A stretch of DNA of 64,000 nt from Mesorhizobium sp. M9A.F.Ca.ET.002.03.1.2 (GCF_003952365.1 NZ_CP034443.1:3031001-3095000); one strand, 5' to 3'. Numbered from the stretch's first letter, positions 25,327-34,726 are shown. Numbers and translations: made by a program. The notes: generated from the sequence alone by a model not told the origin.

Positions 25327-26007
25327 CTATTTCAGCAGATCGACCAGCACTTTGAAGGCCGCATCGATGTCGGCGCGGACCGCGGCGCGGACCGCCTCCG
25401 CATCCCGGTCGCGCAAGGCCGCGAACATCTCCTGATGGTGTTCGTTGGCGGTCGAGTAGTTCCCGGAATCGTGCAGCATGTTGAAATAGGGGCTGATCTG
25501 CAGCCACAGGTTCTCGATGATGTTGAGAATGTTCTCGGAGCCCGCCGCCCGGTAGATCGAGAAATGAAAGGCGTAGTTGGCGCGCAGGTAGGATTTGACG
25601 TCGCCGGCGGCATTGGCCCGTTCGAGCGCATCCAGATGCTGGCGCAACTGCACCATGCTTTTGTCGTCCATACGTTCCGCGGCCCATGCCGCCGCGATCG
25701 CCTCGATCTCGAACCTGACATTCCTAAGATCGATGAGGCGCGCGCGGCTGAGCGCCGGGATGCCGATCGAGCGGCCCGAAACCACCATCAGCGCATTGGC
25801 GGCCGTCAGGCGTCGCAGCGCCTCCCTGACCGGCATCGGGCTGACGCCGAAAGCGTCGGCAAGGCTCTGCACGGTCACCATCTCGCCCGGCACGATGCTG
25901 CCGTCGAGGATCAGTTCGGTAACATGGCGATAGACCCTCTCCTGCAGGGTATCCCTGGACAGTGGAGTGATCTCGACACCCGGCCTCCTGAATGCTGCCC
26001 CAGCCAT
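25327..26007 (-). CDS. GntR regulator, FCD subfamily
   Basis: Repressor-type regulator of 226 residues. Winged helix at about 10-75 (LQERVYRHVTELILDGSIVPGEMVTVQSLADAFGVSPMPVREALRRLTAANAL) and FCD ligand domain (RFEIEAIAAAWAAERM, NYAFHFSIYRAAGSENILNIIENLW, ANEHHQEMFAALRDRD), where His and Asp residues usually bind a metal and an organic acid. AGGAAGG lies nine bases before the ATG at 26007; an ATG two codons upstream is too close to it. Divergent from the sugar-type ABC/BKACE operon, with a palindrome at 26134-26149 between them. Confidence 0.88.
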   Translation of the reverse strand: MAGAAFRRPGVEITPLSRDTLQERVYRHVTELILDGSIVPGEMVTVQSLADAFGVSPMPVREALRRLTAANALMVVSGRSIGIPALSRARLIDLRNVRFEIEAIAAAWAAERMDDKSMVQLRQHLDALERANAAGDVKSYLRANYAFHFSIYRAAGSENILNIIENLWLQISPYFNMLHDSGNYSTANEHHQEMFAALRDRDAEAVRAAVRADIDAAFKVLVDLLK

Positions 26008-26133
26008 ATGCATTAACCTTCCTGCGCAAGGGCGACGCTGTCGCTGCATCCGGCGCCTGTGCCCGGAATGCAAGGTTCGGATTGCCACGTCAAGCACCGG
26101 CGCACTCTGTTTTGATATTAAGCCATTCTATCA

Positions 26134-26149
26134 TTGATCTTTGATCAAA
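26134..26149. promoter_or_regulatory. Palindromic operator candidate for the GntR regulator
   Basis: TTGATCTTTGATCAA is a perfect six-base inverted repeat around TTT, and contains the overlapping palindrome TTTGATCAAA. It lies in the gap between the divergent GntR gene and the binding-protein gene, about 95 bases before the latter's ATG. Confidence 0.55.
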
Positions 26150-26241
26150 TCATGATACGGTCGGCCGCATCGAATGACAAGGGGCTGCGTTTGGCCGCCC
26201 CTGGGAGGCATTCGGTCGTCTGAATTTGGGAGGAGTTTCGA

Positions 26242-27369
26242 ATGGGTATCGGATCGAAAGCCCGGCGGCTCGCGCTGCTGGCTGGGATGGCTGTTTGCGC
26301 TTGTGGGGTGGCCGCCGCCGAGGCGGCGGAAAAGCACAAGATCTTTCTAAGCATGAGCTTCATCGGCAACGACTGGCAGGCTGAGGCCGCAAACATGGTC
26401 AAGGCCATGGCCTCGCACAAAAGCATGGCCGACAAGGTCGATCTTCAGGTTCAGGTGGCGGGGCCGAATGCGCAGCGCCAGATCCAGCAGATCAACGCCA
26501 TGGTGCAGGCCGGCGCCGAAGCCATCGTAATCTTTCCGATCTCGCCGACCGCGCTCAACCAGGTGGTCAAGAATGCCTGCGACAAGGGCGTCAAGGTTTT
26601 TGCCTACGACGCGGAGATCACCGAGCCTTGCGCTTACAACGTCCATATCGACCAGGAAGAGGCGGGACGGGTGACGGCCGAATGGCTGGTCAAGAAACTT
26701 GACGGCAAGGGCAACATCATCGCGGTGACCGGTGTCCCCGGTACCTCGGTCGACGATCTGCGCACCAAGGCGGCGAAGGAGGTCTTGGCCAAGCACCCCG
26801 ACATCAAGATTGTCGGCGAAGCGGTCGGCATGTGGAGCCAGGCGGTGGCTCGCACCGAACTTTCGAAGATCCTGGCGACGCGCAGCTGGGACGATATCGA
26901 TGGGCTATGGATGCAGGTCGGCTGCTTCACCGCCAATTCCATGCAGCTGGAAGCCGGCAAGAAGACCAGCGAACTCCTGCCCTGTGCCGGCGAGGGCGCC
27001 AATGGCGGCCGCATCCAGATGCTGCCGGAGGGCACCGAGGTCGAGGGGGCGGCGTCTCCCTATGCGCCGCTCGGCGCGCCGCGCATTTCCTATGCGTCGC
27101 CGCCTTATTCCGGCGCACTCGCCCTCAAGCTTGCCGTCGAGGCTCTTGAAGGCAAGGATGTGCCTAAGAAGACGATCCTGCCGCTGCCTGTCGTCACCAA
27201 CGAGACGATCAAGCTCTGCGACGAGGGTACCTGGGCGGAGATGAAGGCCGGCTGCAACGCCTTCAAGCCGTCGCTGGTCTCCAATCCCGGCTGGTTCGCG
27301 TCGATCTTCTCCGACCAGACGCCGGAAATCGGTCTTGCCGCAGCGCTTGTCGGCCAGCCCGAGGAGTGA
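26242..27369 (+). CDS. Sugar-type ABC transporter, substrate-binding protein
   Basis: Periplasmic binding protein of the ribose/xylose (Peripla_BP_4) family, 375 residues. Signal peptide (ARRLALLAGMAVCACGVAAAEAA), then FLSMSFIGNDWQAEAANMVKAM, QQINAMVQAGAEAIVIFPISPTALNQVV, GVKVFAYDAEIT and HIDQEEAGRVTAEWLVKKLDGKGNIIAVTGVPGTS, the standard order for this fold. Seven mature cysteines are unusual for this family. AGGAGTTTCGA precedes the ATG. It is the first gene of the GntR-controlled operon and delivers ligand to the fused permease at 28988-31060. Confidence 0.9.
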   Translation: MGIGSKARRLALLAGMAVCACGVAAAEAAEKHKIFLSMSFIGNDWQAEAANMVKAMASHKSMADKVDLQVQVAGPNAQRQIQQINAMVQAGAEAIVIFPISPTALNQVVKNACDKGVKVFAYDAEITEPCAYNVHIDQEEAGRVTAEWLVKKLDGKGNIIAVTGVPGTSVDDLRTKAAKEVLAKHPDIKIVGEAVGMWSQAVARTELSKILATRSWDDIDGLWMQVGCFTANSMQLEAGKKTSELLPCAGEGANGGRIQMLPEGTEVEGAASPYAPLGAPRISYASPPYSGALALKLAVEALEGKDVPKKTILPLPVVTNETIKLCDEGTWAEMKAGCNAFKPSLVSNPGWFASIFSDQTPEIGLAAALVGQPEE

Positions 27370-27379
27370 GCTCTCGGAA

Positions 27380-27417
27380 GCGGCGCGTGGGGGCATTTCA
27401 ATCGCTTCATGCGCCGC
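27380..27417. other. Stem-loop after the binding-protein gene
   Basis: GCGGCGC and GCGCCGC, flanked by partly matching bases, can form a stem around a 24-base loop, starting 11 bases past the stop of the binding-protein gene and ending before the ATPase gene. It probably protects the 5' mRNA part, as is common for transporter operons. Confidence 0.4.
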
Positions 27418-27449
27418 CTTCATGAAAGGGCGGTTGGGGATCGGGAATT

Positions 27450-28991
27450 ATGAACGCAACAGCACATTCGACGGCTGTCGGTATTGAGGGCGTCCGCAAG
27501 GCCTTTGGCGCCACGATCGCCCTCGACGGCGTCTCCTTCGAAATCGCATCGGGCAGCGTGCATGCCCTGCTCGGCGAGAACGGCGCCGGCAAGTCCACGC
27601 TGGTCAAGCTGCTCTCGGGACTGGTGCGGCCCGACGAGGGGCAAATCACCATCCTTGGCGAACCGGCGCCGCTCGGCTCGCCGCGCGCAGCACACGCCAG
27701 GGGTGTGCAGACAGCCTTCCAGGAAATGACCCTGGTCCGCGATCTCAGCGTTCTCGACAACATGCTGATGCCCTACGCGCCTGTCGGCCCGATCGGCCTG
27801 ATCAGACAGTCGGCCGCGCGCAAGGCGGTCCGCAGGCACATCTCCGACCTCGGATTTTCGGTCGATCTCGACGCCGAGGTGGCGACGCTCGATCTTGCCG
27901 TCCGCCAGAAGATCGAGATCGCGCGCGCCGTCTACCGCAAGCCGCGCATCCTCCTGCTCGACGAACCGACTTCGACCTTGTCGGGCGGCGATGTCGAATG
28001 GCTGGGCGGCATCATCGCGCGGCTGAAGGCGGCCGGCACGACGGTCGTGTTCATTACCCATCGCATGCGCGAGGTGCGGGCCTTCTGCGATACGCTGACC
28101 ATCCTCAGAAACGGCCGCCATATCGTCACCGCGCCGGTCGCCGATGTCTCGGATGGAGAGGTGATCGAAAAGATCATCGGCCGCAGCATCGCCCAAACCT
28201 TTCCGCCGAAACCTGAAAGCGAGGCCGTCTTCGGCCCGCCGGTGCTCGGCGTGCGCGACCTTAAAGCCGGGAGAAGGCTCGACGGCGTCAGTTTCGACCT
28301 GCGCAAGGGCGAGATCCTCGGCATTGCCGGGCTTCAAGGCATGGGACAGCTTGACCTGTTCTTCGCTTGCTTCGGCATGGCCGAGATTGAACGCGGTCAT
28401 GTCGTGGTCGACGGCCGCAAGGTGTGGCTCGGCTCGCCGGCCGATGCGCTCAAGCCCAACATGGCGATCGGGCTGGTGCCGGAGGACCGCAAGACCGAGG
28501 GCCTGTTCCTGAAGCTGCCTGGCCGGCAGAACGCATCGCTGCCGGTCGTCTCGCGCTTCACGCGGCTTGGCCTGATCCGGGAGGATGATGAAGCACGCGC
28601 TGTGCAATCCGCCTTCTCGACAGTCGAGGTCGACGGGCGCGCCATGTGGACGAGGGCAGGGGCGTTTTCGGGCGGCAACCAGCAGAAGATCGCCATCGCG
28701 AAATGGCTGGTCGCCGAAAGCCGCATCCTGCTGCTCTTCGACCCTACCCGCGGCATCGACGTCGGCACCAAGCACGAGCTCTATGTGATGATGCGCGACT
28801 ATGTGGCGGCCGGCGGCTCGATCCTTCTGCATTCGACCGAAATTCCCGAACTCGGCCACCAATGCGACCGGGTGCTCGTCCTCTACGACGGCCGGCTGGT
28901 GGCGGAGCTCGCTGGAGACGACATTTCCGAAAGCGCTATCATGAGGCCGGCGTTGGGCCATGGCGATGCGGTTCGAGAGGCGGCCGAATGA
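27450..28991 (+). CDS. Sugar-type ABC transporter, double ATPase
   Basis: RbsA/XylG-type ATPase with two nucleotide-binding domains, 513 residues. Domain 1 has Walker A GENGAGKST, a Q-loop (FQEM), and Walker B ILLLDEPTSTLSGGD with the family's variant signature (ATLDLAVRQKIEIARA). Domain 2 (from about 255) has the usual degenerate Walker A (GIAGLQGMGQ), signature FSGGNQQKIAIAKWL and LLFDPTRGIDVGTK. This asymmetry is normal in carbohydrate importers. Its stop overlaps the permease ATG (ATGA). Confidence 0.92.
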   Translation: MNATAHSTAVGIEGVRKAFGATIALDGVSFEIASGSVHALLGENGAGKSTLVKLLSGLVRPDEGQITILGEPAPLGSPRAAHARGVQTAFQEMTLVRDLSVLDNMLMPYAPVGPIGLIRQSAARKAVRRHISDLGFSVDLDAEVATLDLAVRQKIEIARAVYRKPRILLLDEPTSTLSGGDVEWLGGIIARLKAAGTTVVFITHRMREVRAFCDTLTILRNGRHIVTAPVADVSDGEVIEKIIGRSIAQTFPPKPESEAVFGPPVLGVRDLKAGRRLDGVSFDLRKGEILGIAGLQGMGQLDLFFACFGMAEIERGHVVVDGRKVWLGSPADALKPNMAIGLVPEDRKTEGLFLKLPGRQNASLPVVSRFTRLGLIREDDEARAVQSAFSTVEVDGRAMWTRAGAFSGGNQQKIAIAKWLVAESRILLLFDPTRGIDVGTKHELYVMMRDYVAAGGSILLHSTEIPELGHQCDRVLVLYDGRLVAELAGDDISESAIMRPALGHGDAVREAAE

Positions 28992-31060
28992 GCGCGATCA
29001 GTTCCCCCGCCGCCGCGCCGGCCGGAACCGTGTCGCGGCTCCTGTCGCGGCACAGCGGCGCGATCATCGCCGCGGTCGTCTTCGCAGTGCTTCTGCTCGT
29101 CGTCGACCTGGTCAGCGCCGGCCGGCTCACCTATTTCGACATTTCGTTCCTTTCGAGCGGCGGCGCCACCTCGGCGCTGGCGGCGATCGGCCAGACCCTG
29201 GTCATCCTGTCCGGCGGCTTCGACCTGTCCGCCGGCGCGGTGATCTCGCTGGTCAACGTCGTTCTGGCGACGGGCATGGACCCGATGGCGACCGGTTCGA
29301 GCGTTGCCCTGTGGACGCTGGCGGGCATCGGCGTCGGCATGTCGGTCGGCGCCTTCAACGGCTTTTTCATCGCTGTCCTGCGCATGCAGCCCATCGTCGT
29401 CACGCTGTCGACCATGTTCATCCTGCAAGGCATCACGCTGCTGGTCATGGACAAGCCGGGCGGCTTCGTCTCGCCCGATCTTGGCGCCTTCTATCTCGGC
29501 GATGCGGTCGAGGGCTGGCTGCCGATGCCGCTGGTGGTGATCGGCGTCGTCCTGCTCGCCTGGTTCTGGCTGAAGGGGACGCGCTTTGGGACGGCTCTCT
29601 ATGCGGTCGGCAGCGACCCGGATGCGGCTGCCTCCGTCGGGGTGCGCGTCGTTCTGGTCCGCTTCCTCGTCTACGTCATTGCCGGTGGGTGCTACGGGCT
29701 TGCCGGCGTCTTCATCAGCGCCCAGACCGGCAGCGGCGATCCGCTCGTCGGCAATCCGCTGCTGTTGTCGATGTTTGCGGCGGTCGTCGTCGGCGGCACG
29801 AGGCTGGGCGGCGGGCAGGGCGGGCCGGTCGGCACGGTGTTCGGCGCCTACATCCTTATGATGGTCGTCAACATCCTGCTCGTGCTTAACGTCTCGGCCT
29901 ATTATTCGACCATCGCCGAGGGCACGATCCTGATCCTTGCGGTGCTTGCCGGCTCGCTGTCGCACGGCTCCGTCCTGGCGCGCCAGTTCCGCGCCGCGCG
30001 GGCGCGGCTGGCCGCGTGGCGTGCCGGAATGCTGCCGTCGCAGGTCGATCGCATCGATCGGCGGCTGAGGATCGCGCGGGACAGCGCCGGCGACCAGCAT
30101 GTGCCGCGACCGCCCTTCCATGTCCGCAACGCCGAGACGCTGCGCTATGCGGCGCCGGCCTATGTCTGCCTGGCCGTTGTCGTGATCGTCACCCAGATCT
30201 GGCTCGGACGCGCCGTCTTCAACGTCACCTACTGGAATTCGCTGTTCGTGCTGTCGAGCTTCCTCGCCATCCTCGCGCTGGGGCAAGGCAGCGTCATCCT
30301 CACCGGTGGGCTCGACCTGTCGGTGCCGTGGACGATCGGCCTTTCGGGCATCCTCCTTGCCGGCATGGTCAACGGATCGGACGCGGCACTTGCCTATGCG
30401 CTGCCGACGGTCCTGGTCATCGCCTGCCTCATCGGGCTGGCGAACGGCATTGGCATCGTCTTCCTCGGCATCTCGCCGATCGTGATGACGCTGGCCATCA
30501 ACGGCATTCTGCAGGGGTTTGCCCTTCTCTATTCGCAGGGCACGCCAGCCGGCTTCTCCTCGCCGATGCTGCGCTGGTTCATGACCGGCAAGATATTCGC
30601 CATGACGCCGGTGGTGCTGTTCATGATCGCGTTTGTCGTCTTTGCCGTGCTGCTGCTCGGCCGCACCGCTTTCGGCCGCCGCGTCTACGGCATCGGCAAC
30701 AGCCTGCGCGCGGCCCAGCTGTCCGGCATCGCGGTCGGGCGCACGCTGATCCTGGTCTACATGCTTTCGGCCGTCTGCGCGGCGATCGTCGGCATCATGC
30801 TCACCGGCTTCTCGGGTCAGGCGAGCCTGGGCATGGGCGACGACTATCTTTTGCCGTCGATCGCCGTTGTCGTCGTCGGCGGCGCGCTGATCACCGGCGG
30901 GCGCGGTCATTATCTCGGCATGCTCGGCGGCGTGCTGTTGCTGACGGCGCTGCAGATGCTGCTGGCGGGCACCACGCTTCCCTATGCCACAAGGGCAATT
31001 CTGTACGGACTGGTCGTCCTCGGCGCTGTCATGGCGCTGCGCGAACGGCGGCTGCAATGA
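28988..31060 (+). CDS. Fused double permease of a sugar-type ABC transporter
   Basis: Inner-membrane protein of 690 residues containing two complete RbsC-type permease units in one chain. Unit 1 (about 1-320) and unit 2 (about 380-690) each have the family core: LVILSGGFDLSAGAVISLVNVV versus SVILTGGLDLSVPWTIGLSG, and each ends with the VVVGGxxxxGG segment (AAVVVGGTRLGGGQGG versus AVVVVGGALITGGRGH). A basic cytoplasmic linker (about 325-375) joins them. Most such importers have one or two separate permease genes; a natural fusion fixes a heterodimer. It is coupled to the ATPase gene by ATGA. Confidence 0.92.
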   Translation: MSAISSPAAAPAGTVSRLLSRHSGAIIAAVVFAVLLLVVDLVSAGRLTYFDISFLSSGGATSALAAIGQTLVILSGGFDLSAGAVISLVNVVLATGMDPMATGSSVALWTLAGIGVGMSVGAFNGFFIAVLRMQPIVVTLSTMFILQGITLLVMDKPGGFVSPDLGAFYLGDAVEGWLPMPLVVIGVVLLAWFWLKGTRFGTALYAVGSDPDAAASVGVRVVLVRFLVYVIAGGCYGLAGVFISAQTGSGDPLVGNPLLLSMFAAVVVGGTRLGGGQGGPVGTVFGAYILMMVVNILLVLNVSAYYSTIAEGTILILAVLAGSLSHGSVLARQFRAARARLAAWRAGMLPSQVDRIDRRLRIARDSAGDQHVPRPPFHVRNAETLRYAAPAYVCLAVVVIVTQIWLGRAVFNVTYWNSLFVLSSFLAILALGQGSVILTGGLDLSVPWTIGLSGILLAGMVNGSDAALAYALPTVLVIACLIGLANGIGIVFLGISPIVMTLAINGILQGFALLYSQGTPAGFSSPMLRWFMTGKIFAMTPVVLFMIAFVVFAVLLLGRTAFGRRVYGIGNSLRAAQLSGIAVGRTLILVYMLSAVCAAIVGIMLTGFSGQASLGMGDDYLLPSIAVVVVGGALITGGRGHYLGMLGGVLLLTALQMLLAGTTLPYATRAILYGLVVLGAVMALRERRLQ

Positions 31061-31074
31061 GAAAGGACAGGGCG

Positions 31075-31881
31075 ATGAGTAAAGCGGCACCGTCATCGGC
31101 GGACGATTTTCTGACCGGGCTGAAGGGGCAGCGCGTGCTGGTGACGGCGGGTGCCGGCGGCATCGGCTTGGCCATTGCCGATACGCTGTCGCGGCTCGGC
31201 GCGCGCATCGTCGTGTGCGACGTTTCCGACGAGGCGCTGGCCGCCGCTCCCGACAAGATCGCCCTCGCCGCCGCGGTTAAGGCCGATGTCTCGCGCGAGG
31301 ACGACGTCGACCGGCTGTTCGAGACCGTGCAGGAAAAGCTCGGCGGGATCGATGCGCTGGTCAACAATGCCGGCATCGCCGGGCCGACCGGAGGCGTCGA
31401 CGAAATCGATCCGGCGGACTGGCGGCGCTGCATCGACGTCTGCCTGACCGGCCAGTTCCTCTGTGCCCGGCGCGCCGTGCCGCTGATCAAGGCGGCGGGC
31501 GGCGGTTCGATCGTCTCGATGTCGTCCGCCGCCGGTCGCCACGGCTACGCTTTCCGCACCCCCTATTCGGCGGCCAAGTTCGGCGTCATCGGTCTCACGC
31601 AAAGCCTCGCCAAGGAACTCGGGCCGCACGGGATCAGGGTCAACGCCATCCTGCCCGGCATCATCGAGGGGCCACGCATCGAAGGCGTCATCTCGGCACG
31701 TGCCAAGCAGATCGGCATCAGCCACGAGGAGATGACGGAGCGCTATCTCCAGAATATCTCGCTGCGCCGCATGACCAGCCCCTATGACGTCGCCTCGATG
31801 GTCGCCTTCCTGCTGTCCGATGCGGGCATCAACATTTCCGGCCAGTCGCTCGGCGTCGACGGCAATGTCGAAACACTTTGA
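31075..31881 (+). CDS. SDR-family oxidoreductase
   Basis: Short-chain dehydrogenase of 268 residues, classical type. NAD(P)-binding TAGAGGIGLAIAD, NNAGIAG, catalytic Ser (SIVSMSSAAG), YxxxK as YSAAK and the PGIIEGPR segment. The Asp in VVCDVSD after beta-2 favours NAD. The C-terminal SGQSLGVDGNVETL is family-typical. GAAAGGA lies eight bases before the ATG. It follows the permease by 14 bases and probably oxidises the imported polyol, sugar or hydroxyacid first. Confidence 0.9.
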   Translation: MSKAAPSSADDFLTGLKGQRVLVTAGAGGIGLAIADTLSRLGARIVVCDVSDEALAAAPDKIALAAAVKADVSREDDVDRLFETVQEKLGGIDALVNNAGIAGPTGGVDEIDPADWRRCIDVCLTGQFLCARRAVPLIKAAGGGSIVSMSSAAGRHGYAFRTPYSAAKFGVIGLTQSLAKELGPHGIRVNAILPGIIEGPRIEGVISARAKQIGISHEEMTERYLQNISLRRMTSPYDVASMVAFLLSDAGINISGQSLGVDGNVETL

Positions 31882-31891
31882 GGAGCGGACC

Positions 31892-32839
31892 ATGGCGAAG
31901 GTAGCAATTGTCGGCAGCGGCTTCATCGGACGGGCCTGGGCGATCAGCTTCGCCCGCGCCGGCCACGATGTGCGAATGTGGGACCAGTCGCCGGCCGCGA
32001 CGGGCGGTGCGCACGATTACATCGCCGGCGTGCTGGGCGACCTCGCCGCGAATGATCTCATGCGGGGACAGGCAATCGATGCCGTGCTTGATCGCATCGC
32101 CGTCATTGCGGAGCTGGAAGAAGCGTTGGCAGATGCGGTCCATATCCAGGAGAACACGCCCGAAAATCTCGACGTGAAGCGCGAGGTGTTCTCCCTGATC
32201 GATGGACTGGCTGGTCCGCAAGCGGTGATCGCCAGCTCCACCTCGGCGCTGCTGCCGTCGAAATTCACCGACCATCTCAAAGGGCGGCACCGCTGCCTGG
32301 TCGTGCATCCGATCAATCCGCCCTATCTCATCCCAGCGGCGGAAGTCGTGCCGGCGCCATGGACCTCTCCCGAGACGGTCGAAAGGACACGCGCCTTCCT
32401 CGTCGCCGCGGGTCACGCACCGCTGGTGATGAAGCACGAGCTTGACGGCTTCATCATGAACCGCCTGCAGGGCGCGCTGCTGGAGGAGGCTTTCCGGCTC
32501 GTCGCCGACGGCTATGCCAGCGTCGAGGATGTCGATATCGGCATTCGCGACGGGCTGGCGCTGCGTTGGTCATTCATGGGTCCGTTCGAGACGATCGACC
32601 TCAATGCGCCGGGCGGCGTGCGCGACTATGTCGAGCGCTATCAGGCGATCTATTCCAACATCTTTCCGCAGATGCAGCGCCGCGTCGACTGGGCGGGCGA
32701 GGTCATGGCAACCGTCGAAGCCGACCGCCGCGAGCGCTTGCCGCGGGAAAGCCTCGGCGAACGGCAGGTCTGGCGCGACCGCCGGCTGATGGCGCTGGCG
32801 GCGCACAAGAGAAAATCGGATCAGGAGTTCGGACGATGA
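31892..32839 (+). CDS. 3-hydroxyacyl-CoA / L-gulonate / carnitine dehydrogenase-like enzyme
   Basis: NAD-dependent 3-hydroxy acid dehydrogenase of 315 residues. Rossmann motif VAIVGSGFIGRAWAISFARAGHDV, IQENTPENLDVKREVF, ASSTSALLPS, and the catalytic His in VVHPINPPYLIPAAEVVP; helical C-terminal domain (LDGFIMNRLQGALLEEAFRLVADGYAS). This layout is shared by 3-hydroxybutyryl-CoA, L-gulonate 3- and carnitine 3-dehydrogenases. Directly followed by a BKACE gene (ATGA overlap), so the product is probably a beta-keto acid that BKACE cleaves. AGGAGCG precedes the ATG. Confidence 0.85.
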   Translation: MAKVAIVGSGFIGRAWAISFARAGHDVRMWDQSPAATGGAHDYIAGVLGDLAANDLMRGQAIDAVLDRIAVIAELEEALADAVHIQENTPENLDVKREVFSLIDGLAGPQAVIASSTSALLPSKFTDHLKGRHRCLVVHPINPPYLIPAAEVVPAPWTSPETVERTRAFLVAAGHAPLVMKHELDGFIMNRLQGALLEEAFRLVADGYASVEDVDIGIRDGLALRWSFMGPFETIDLNAPGGVRDYVERYQAIYSNIFPQMQRRVDWAGEVMATVEADRRERLPRESLGERQVWRDRRLMALAAHKRKSDQEFGR

Positions 32840-33798
32840 CGGAAACGAACCGCAAGCCCGGCGTCATGGGGGCCAAGGGCAAGGTGATCATCACTTGTGC
32901 GGTGACGGGGGCGATCCACACGCCGACCATGTCGCCCTATCTGCCGATCACGCCGGACCAGATCGCCTCCGAGGCGATCGCGGCGGCGGAGGCAGGCGCG
33001 GCGATCCTGCATCTGCATGCCCGCGATCCGGAGACCGGCAAGCCCGACCAGACGCCTCAGGCCTTCGCCCGCTTCCTGCCGCGCATCAAGCAGGCCACCA
33101 ATGCCGCCATCAACATCACCACCGGCGGCAGCCCCTACATGAAGGTCGAGGAGCGCGTGCGCCCGGCCGCCCAGTTCAAGCCCGAGGTCGCCTCGCTCAA
33201 CATGGGCTCGATCAATTTCGGGCTCTATCACCTCGTCGACAAATACGAGACCTTCAAGTTCGACTGGGAAAAGCCGCATCTGGAGGCAACGCGCGACCTC
33301 GTCTTCCGCAATTCGTTCAGGGATATCGAGTACATTCTGGCGACCTGCTATGACAACGGCACGCGCTTCGAGTTCGAGTGCTACGACATCGCGCATCTCT
33401 ACAATCTCTCGCACTTCGCCGATCGCGGGCTGGTGAAGCCGCCGTTCTTCGTGCAGTCGGTATTCGGGCTGCTTGGCGGCATCGGCACGCATCCCGAAGA
33501 TGTCGCCCATATGAAACGCACCGCCGACCGGCTGTTCGGCGACCAGTTCCGCTGGTCGGTGCTCGGTGCCGGCGCCAGCCAGCTTCGCATTGCCGCGCAG
33601 TCGGCCGCCCTTGGCGGCAACATCAGGGTTGGCCTGGAGGACAGTCTGTGGGCCGGCAAGGGAAAGCTCGCCAAATCGAATGCCGAACAGGTGATGCTTG
33701 CCCGCAAGATCATCGAGGGGCTCGGCATGGAGGTGGCGACGCCCGACGAGGCGCGCGAGATTCTTCAACTGAAGGGTGGAGACCAGGTGGCTTTCTGA
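32836..33798 (+). CDS. Beta-keto acid cleavage enzyme (BKACE, DUF849)
   Basis: BKACE-family enzyme of 320 residues, (beta/alpha)8 barrel with zinc. Visible: VIITCAVTGAIHTPTMSPYLPITPDQIA at the N-terminus, metal-ligand HLHARDPETGKPDQ, TTGGSP, ASLNMGSINFG, FECYDIAHLYNL and VGLEDSLWAGKGKLAKSNAEQV near the C-terminus. Family chemistry: a beta-keto acid reacts with acetyl-CoA to give acetoacetate-type product and a new acyl-CoA. With the preceding dehydrogenase this matches the carnitine route, but the sugar-type importer, SDR and lactonase suggest a polyhydroxy substrate instead. Confidence 0.9.
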   Translation: MTETNRKPGVMGAKGKVIITCAVTGAIHTPTMSPYLPITPDQIASEAIAAAEAGAAILHLHARDPETGKPDQTPQAFARFLPRIKQATNAAINITTGGSPYMKVEERVRPAAQFKPEVASLNMGSINFGLYHLVDKYETFKFDWEKPHLEATRDLVFRNSFRDIEYILATCYDNGTRFEFECYDIAHLYNLSHFADRGLVKPPFFVQSVFGLLGGIGTHPEDVAHMKRTADRLFGDQFRWSVLGAGASQLRIAAQSAALGGNIRVGLEDSLWAGKGKLAKSNAEQVMLARKIIEGLGMEVATPDEAREILQLKGGDQVAF

Positions 33799-33847
33799 GC
33801 CGTTGGTCGGGCGGCAGGGACAAGCGCCAAACAGAGCGGAGGACGGC

Positions 33848-34726
33848 ATGAAGATCGAAGTCGTGGTGGACGTGAAGACCACATTGGGCGAAGGACCGTT
33901 GTGGGACGTCGAACAGGAGCGTCTCTACTGGATCGACAGTTTCGACGGGCGCGTGTTTCGGGCGACCGCCGACGGTCGCGAGATCCGTTGCTGGGATGTG
34001 CCGATGAAGATCGGCTCGATGGCGCTGCGCAAGGACGGCAGCGGCGCGGTGGTCTCGCTCCAGCGCGGCTTCCATTTGCTCGATTTCGCCACCGGCGAGG
34101 TGACGCTGATCCACGATCCGGAACCGGACAAGCCGATGAACCGGCTCAATGACGGCAAGGTCGACCGGCGCGGCCGTTTCTTCGCCGGCTCCATGGACAC
34201 GATGGAAGAGGGCCCGTCCGGCGGTCTCTACCGGCTCGATCCGGATTTTTCCGTCACCAGGATCGACTCCGGCATCATCTGTTCCAACGGCCCCTGCTGG
34301 AGCCCCGACGATCGCACCTTCTATTTCGCCGACACCTGGACCGGCGAGATCTGGGCCTACGACTATGACATCGCGACGGGTTCTGCCACCAACCGGCGCA
34401 CCTTCGTCCGTGTCGACACCAGCCGAGGCGGTGCTGCCGATGGGTCGACCGTCGATGCCGAAGGTTTTCTCTGGAATGCCCTCGTCTACGACGGCCGGCT
34501 GGTGCGTTATGCTCCCGACGGCAGCGTCGATCGCATCATCGACATGCCCGTCAAGAAGATCACCAGCGTCATGTTCGGCGGACCGAAGCTCGACACCCTC
34601 TACGTGACCTCGATGGCAAAACCGCCGCTGCCGCGATTTCCCGGCGATGGCGTTCTGCGCGGCAGCCTGTTCGCGATAACCGGCCTTGGAGTGAAAGGCG
34701 TTGCCGAACCACGCTTCGCCGGATGA
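33848..34726 (+). CDS. SMP-30/gluconolactonase family protein
   Basis: Six-bladed beta-propeller lactonase of 292 residues. Conserved metal-site segments: TLGEGPLWDVEQERLYWIDSF (Glu), NRLNDGKVDRRGRFFAGSMD (Asn/Asp), SNGPCWSPDDRTFYFADTWTGEIW (Asn) and GGAADGSTVDAEGFLWNAL (Asp). It probably opens a sugar lactone produced by the SDR. GAGGACGGC precedes the ATG. It is the last operon gene before the inserted element at 34820-37359. Confidence 0.9.
   Translation: MKIEVVVDVKTTLGEGPLWDVEQERLYWIDSFDGRVFRATADGREIRCWDVPMKIGSMALRKDGSGAVVSLQRGFHLLDFATGEVTLIHDPEPDKPMNRLNDGKVDRRGRFFAGSMDTMEEGPSGGLYRLDPDFSVTRIDSGIICSNGPCWSPDDRTFYFADTWTGEIWAYDYDIATGSATNRRTFVRVDTSRGGAADGSTVDAEGFLWNALVYDGRLVRYAPDGSVDRIIDMPVKKITSVMFGGPKLDTLYVTSMAKPPLPRFPGDGVLRGSLFAITGLGVKGVAEPRFAG

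Noticed and set aside
27420..28961. A 513-codon minus-strand frame opposite the double ATPase gene
   Set aside because: Mirror frame of the ATPase gene; no ribosome binding site and no domain.
28883..31096. A 737-codon open frame on the minus strand opposite the fused permease gene
   Set aside because: Its composition (Asp, Arg, Gln and His rich, no hydrophobic core) is that of an antisense shadow of a GC-rich membrane-protein gene; the plus strand has clear family motifs and overlaps.
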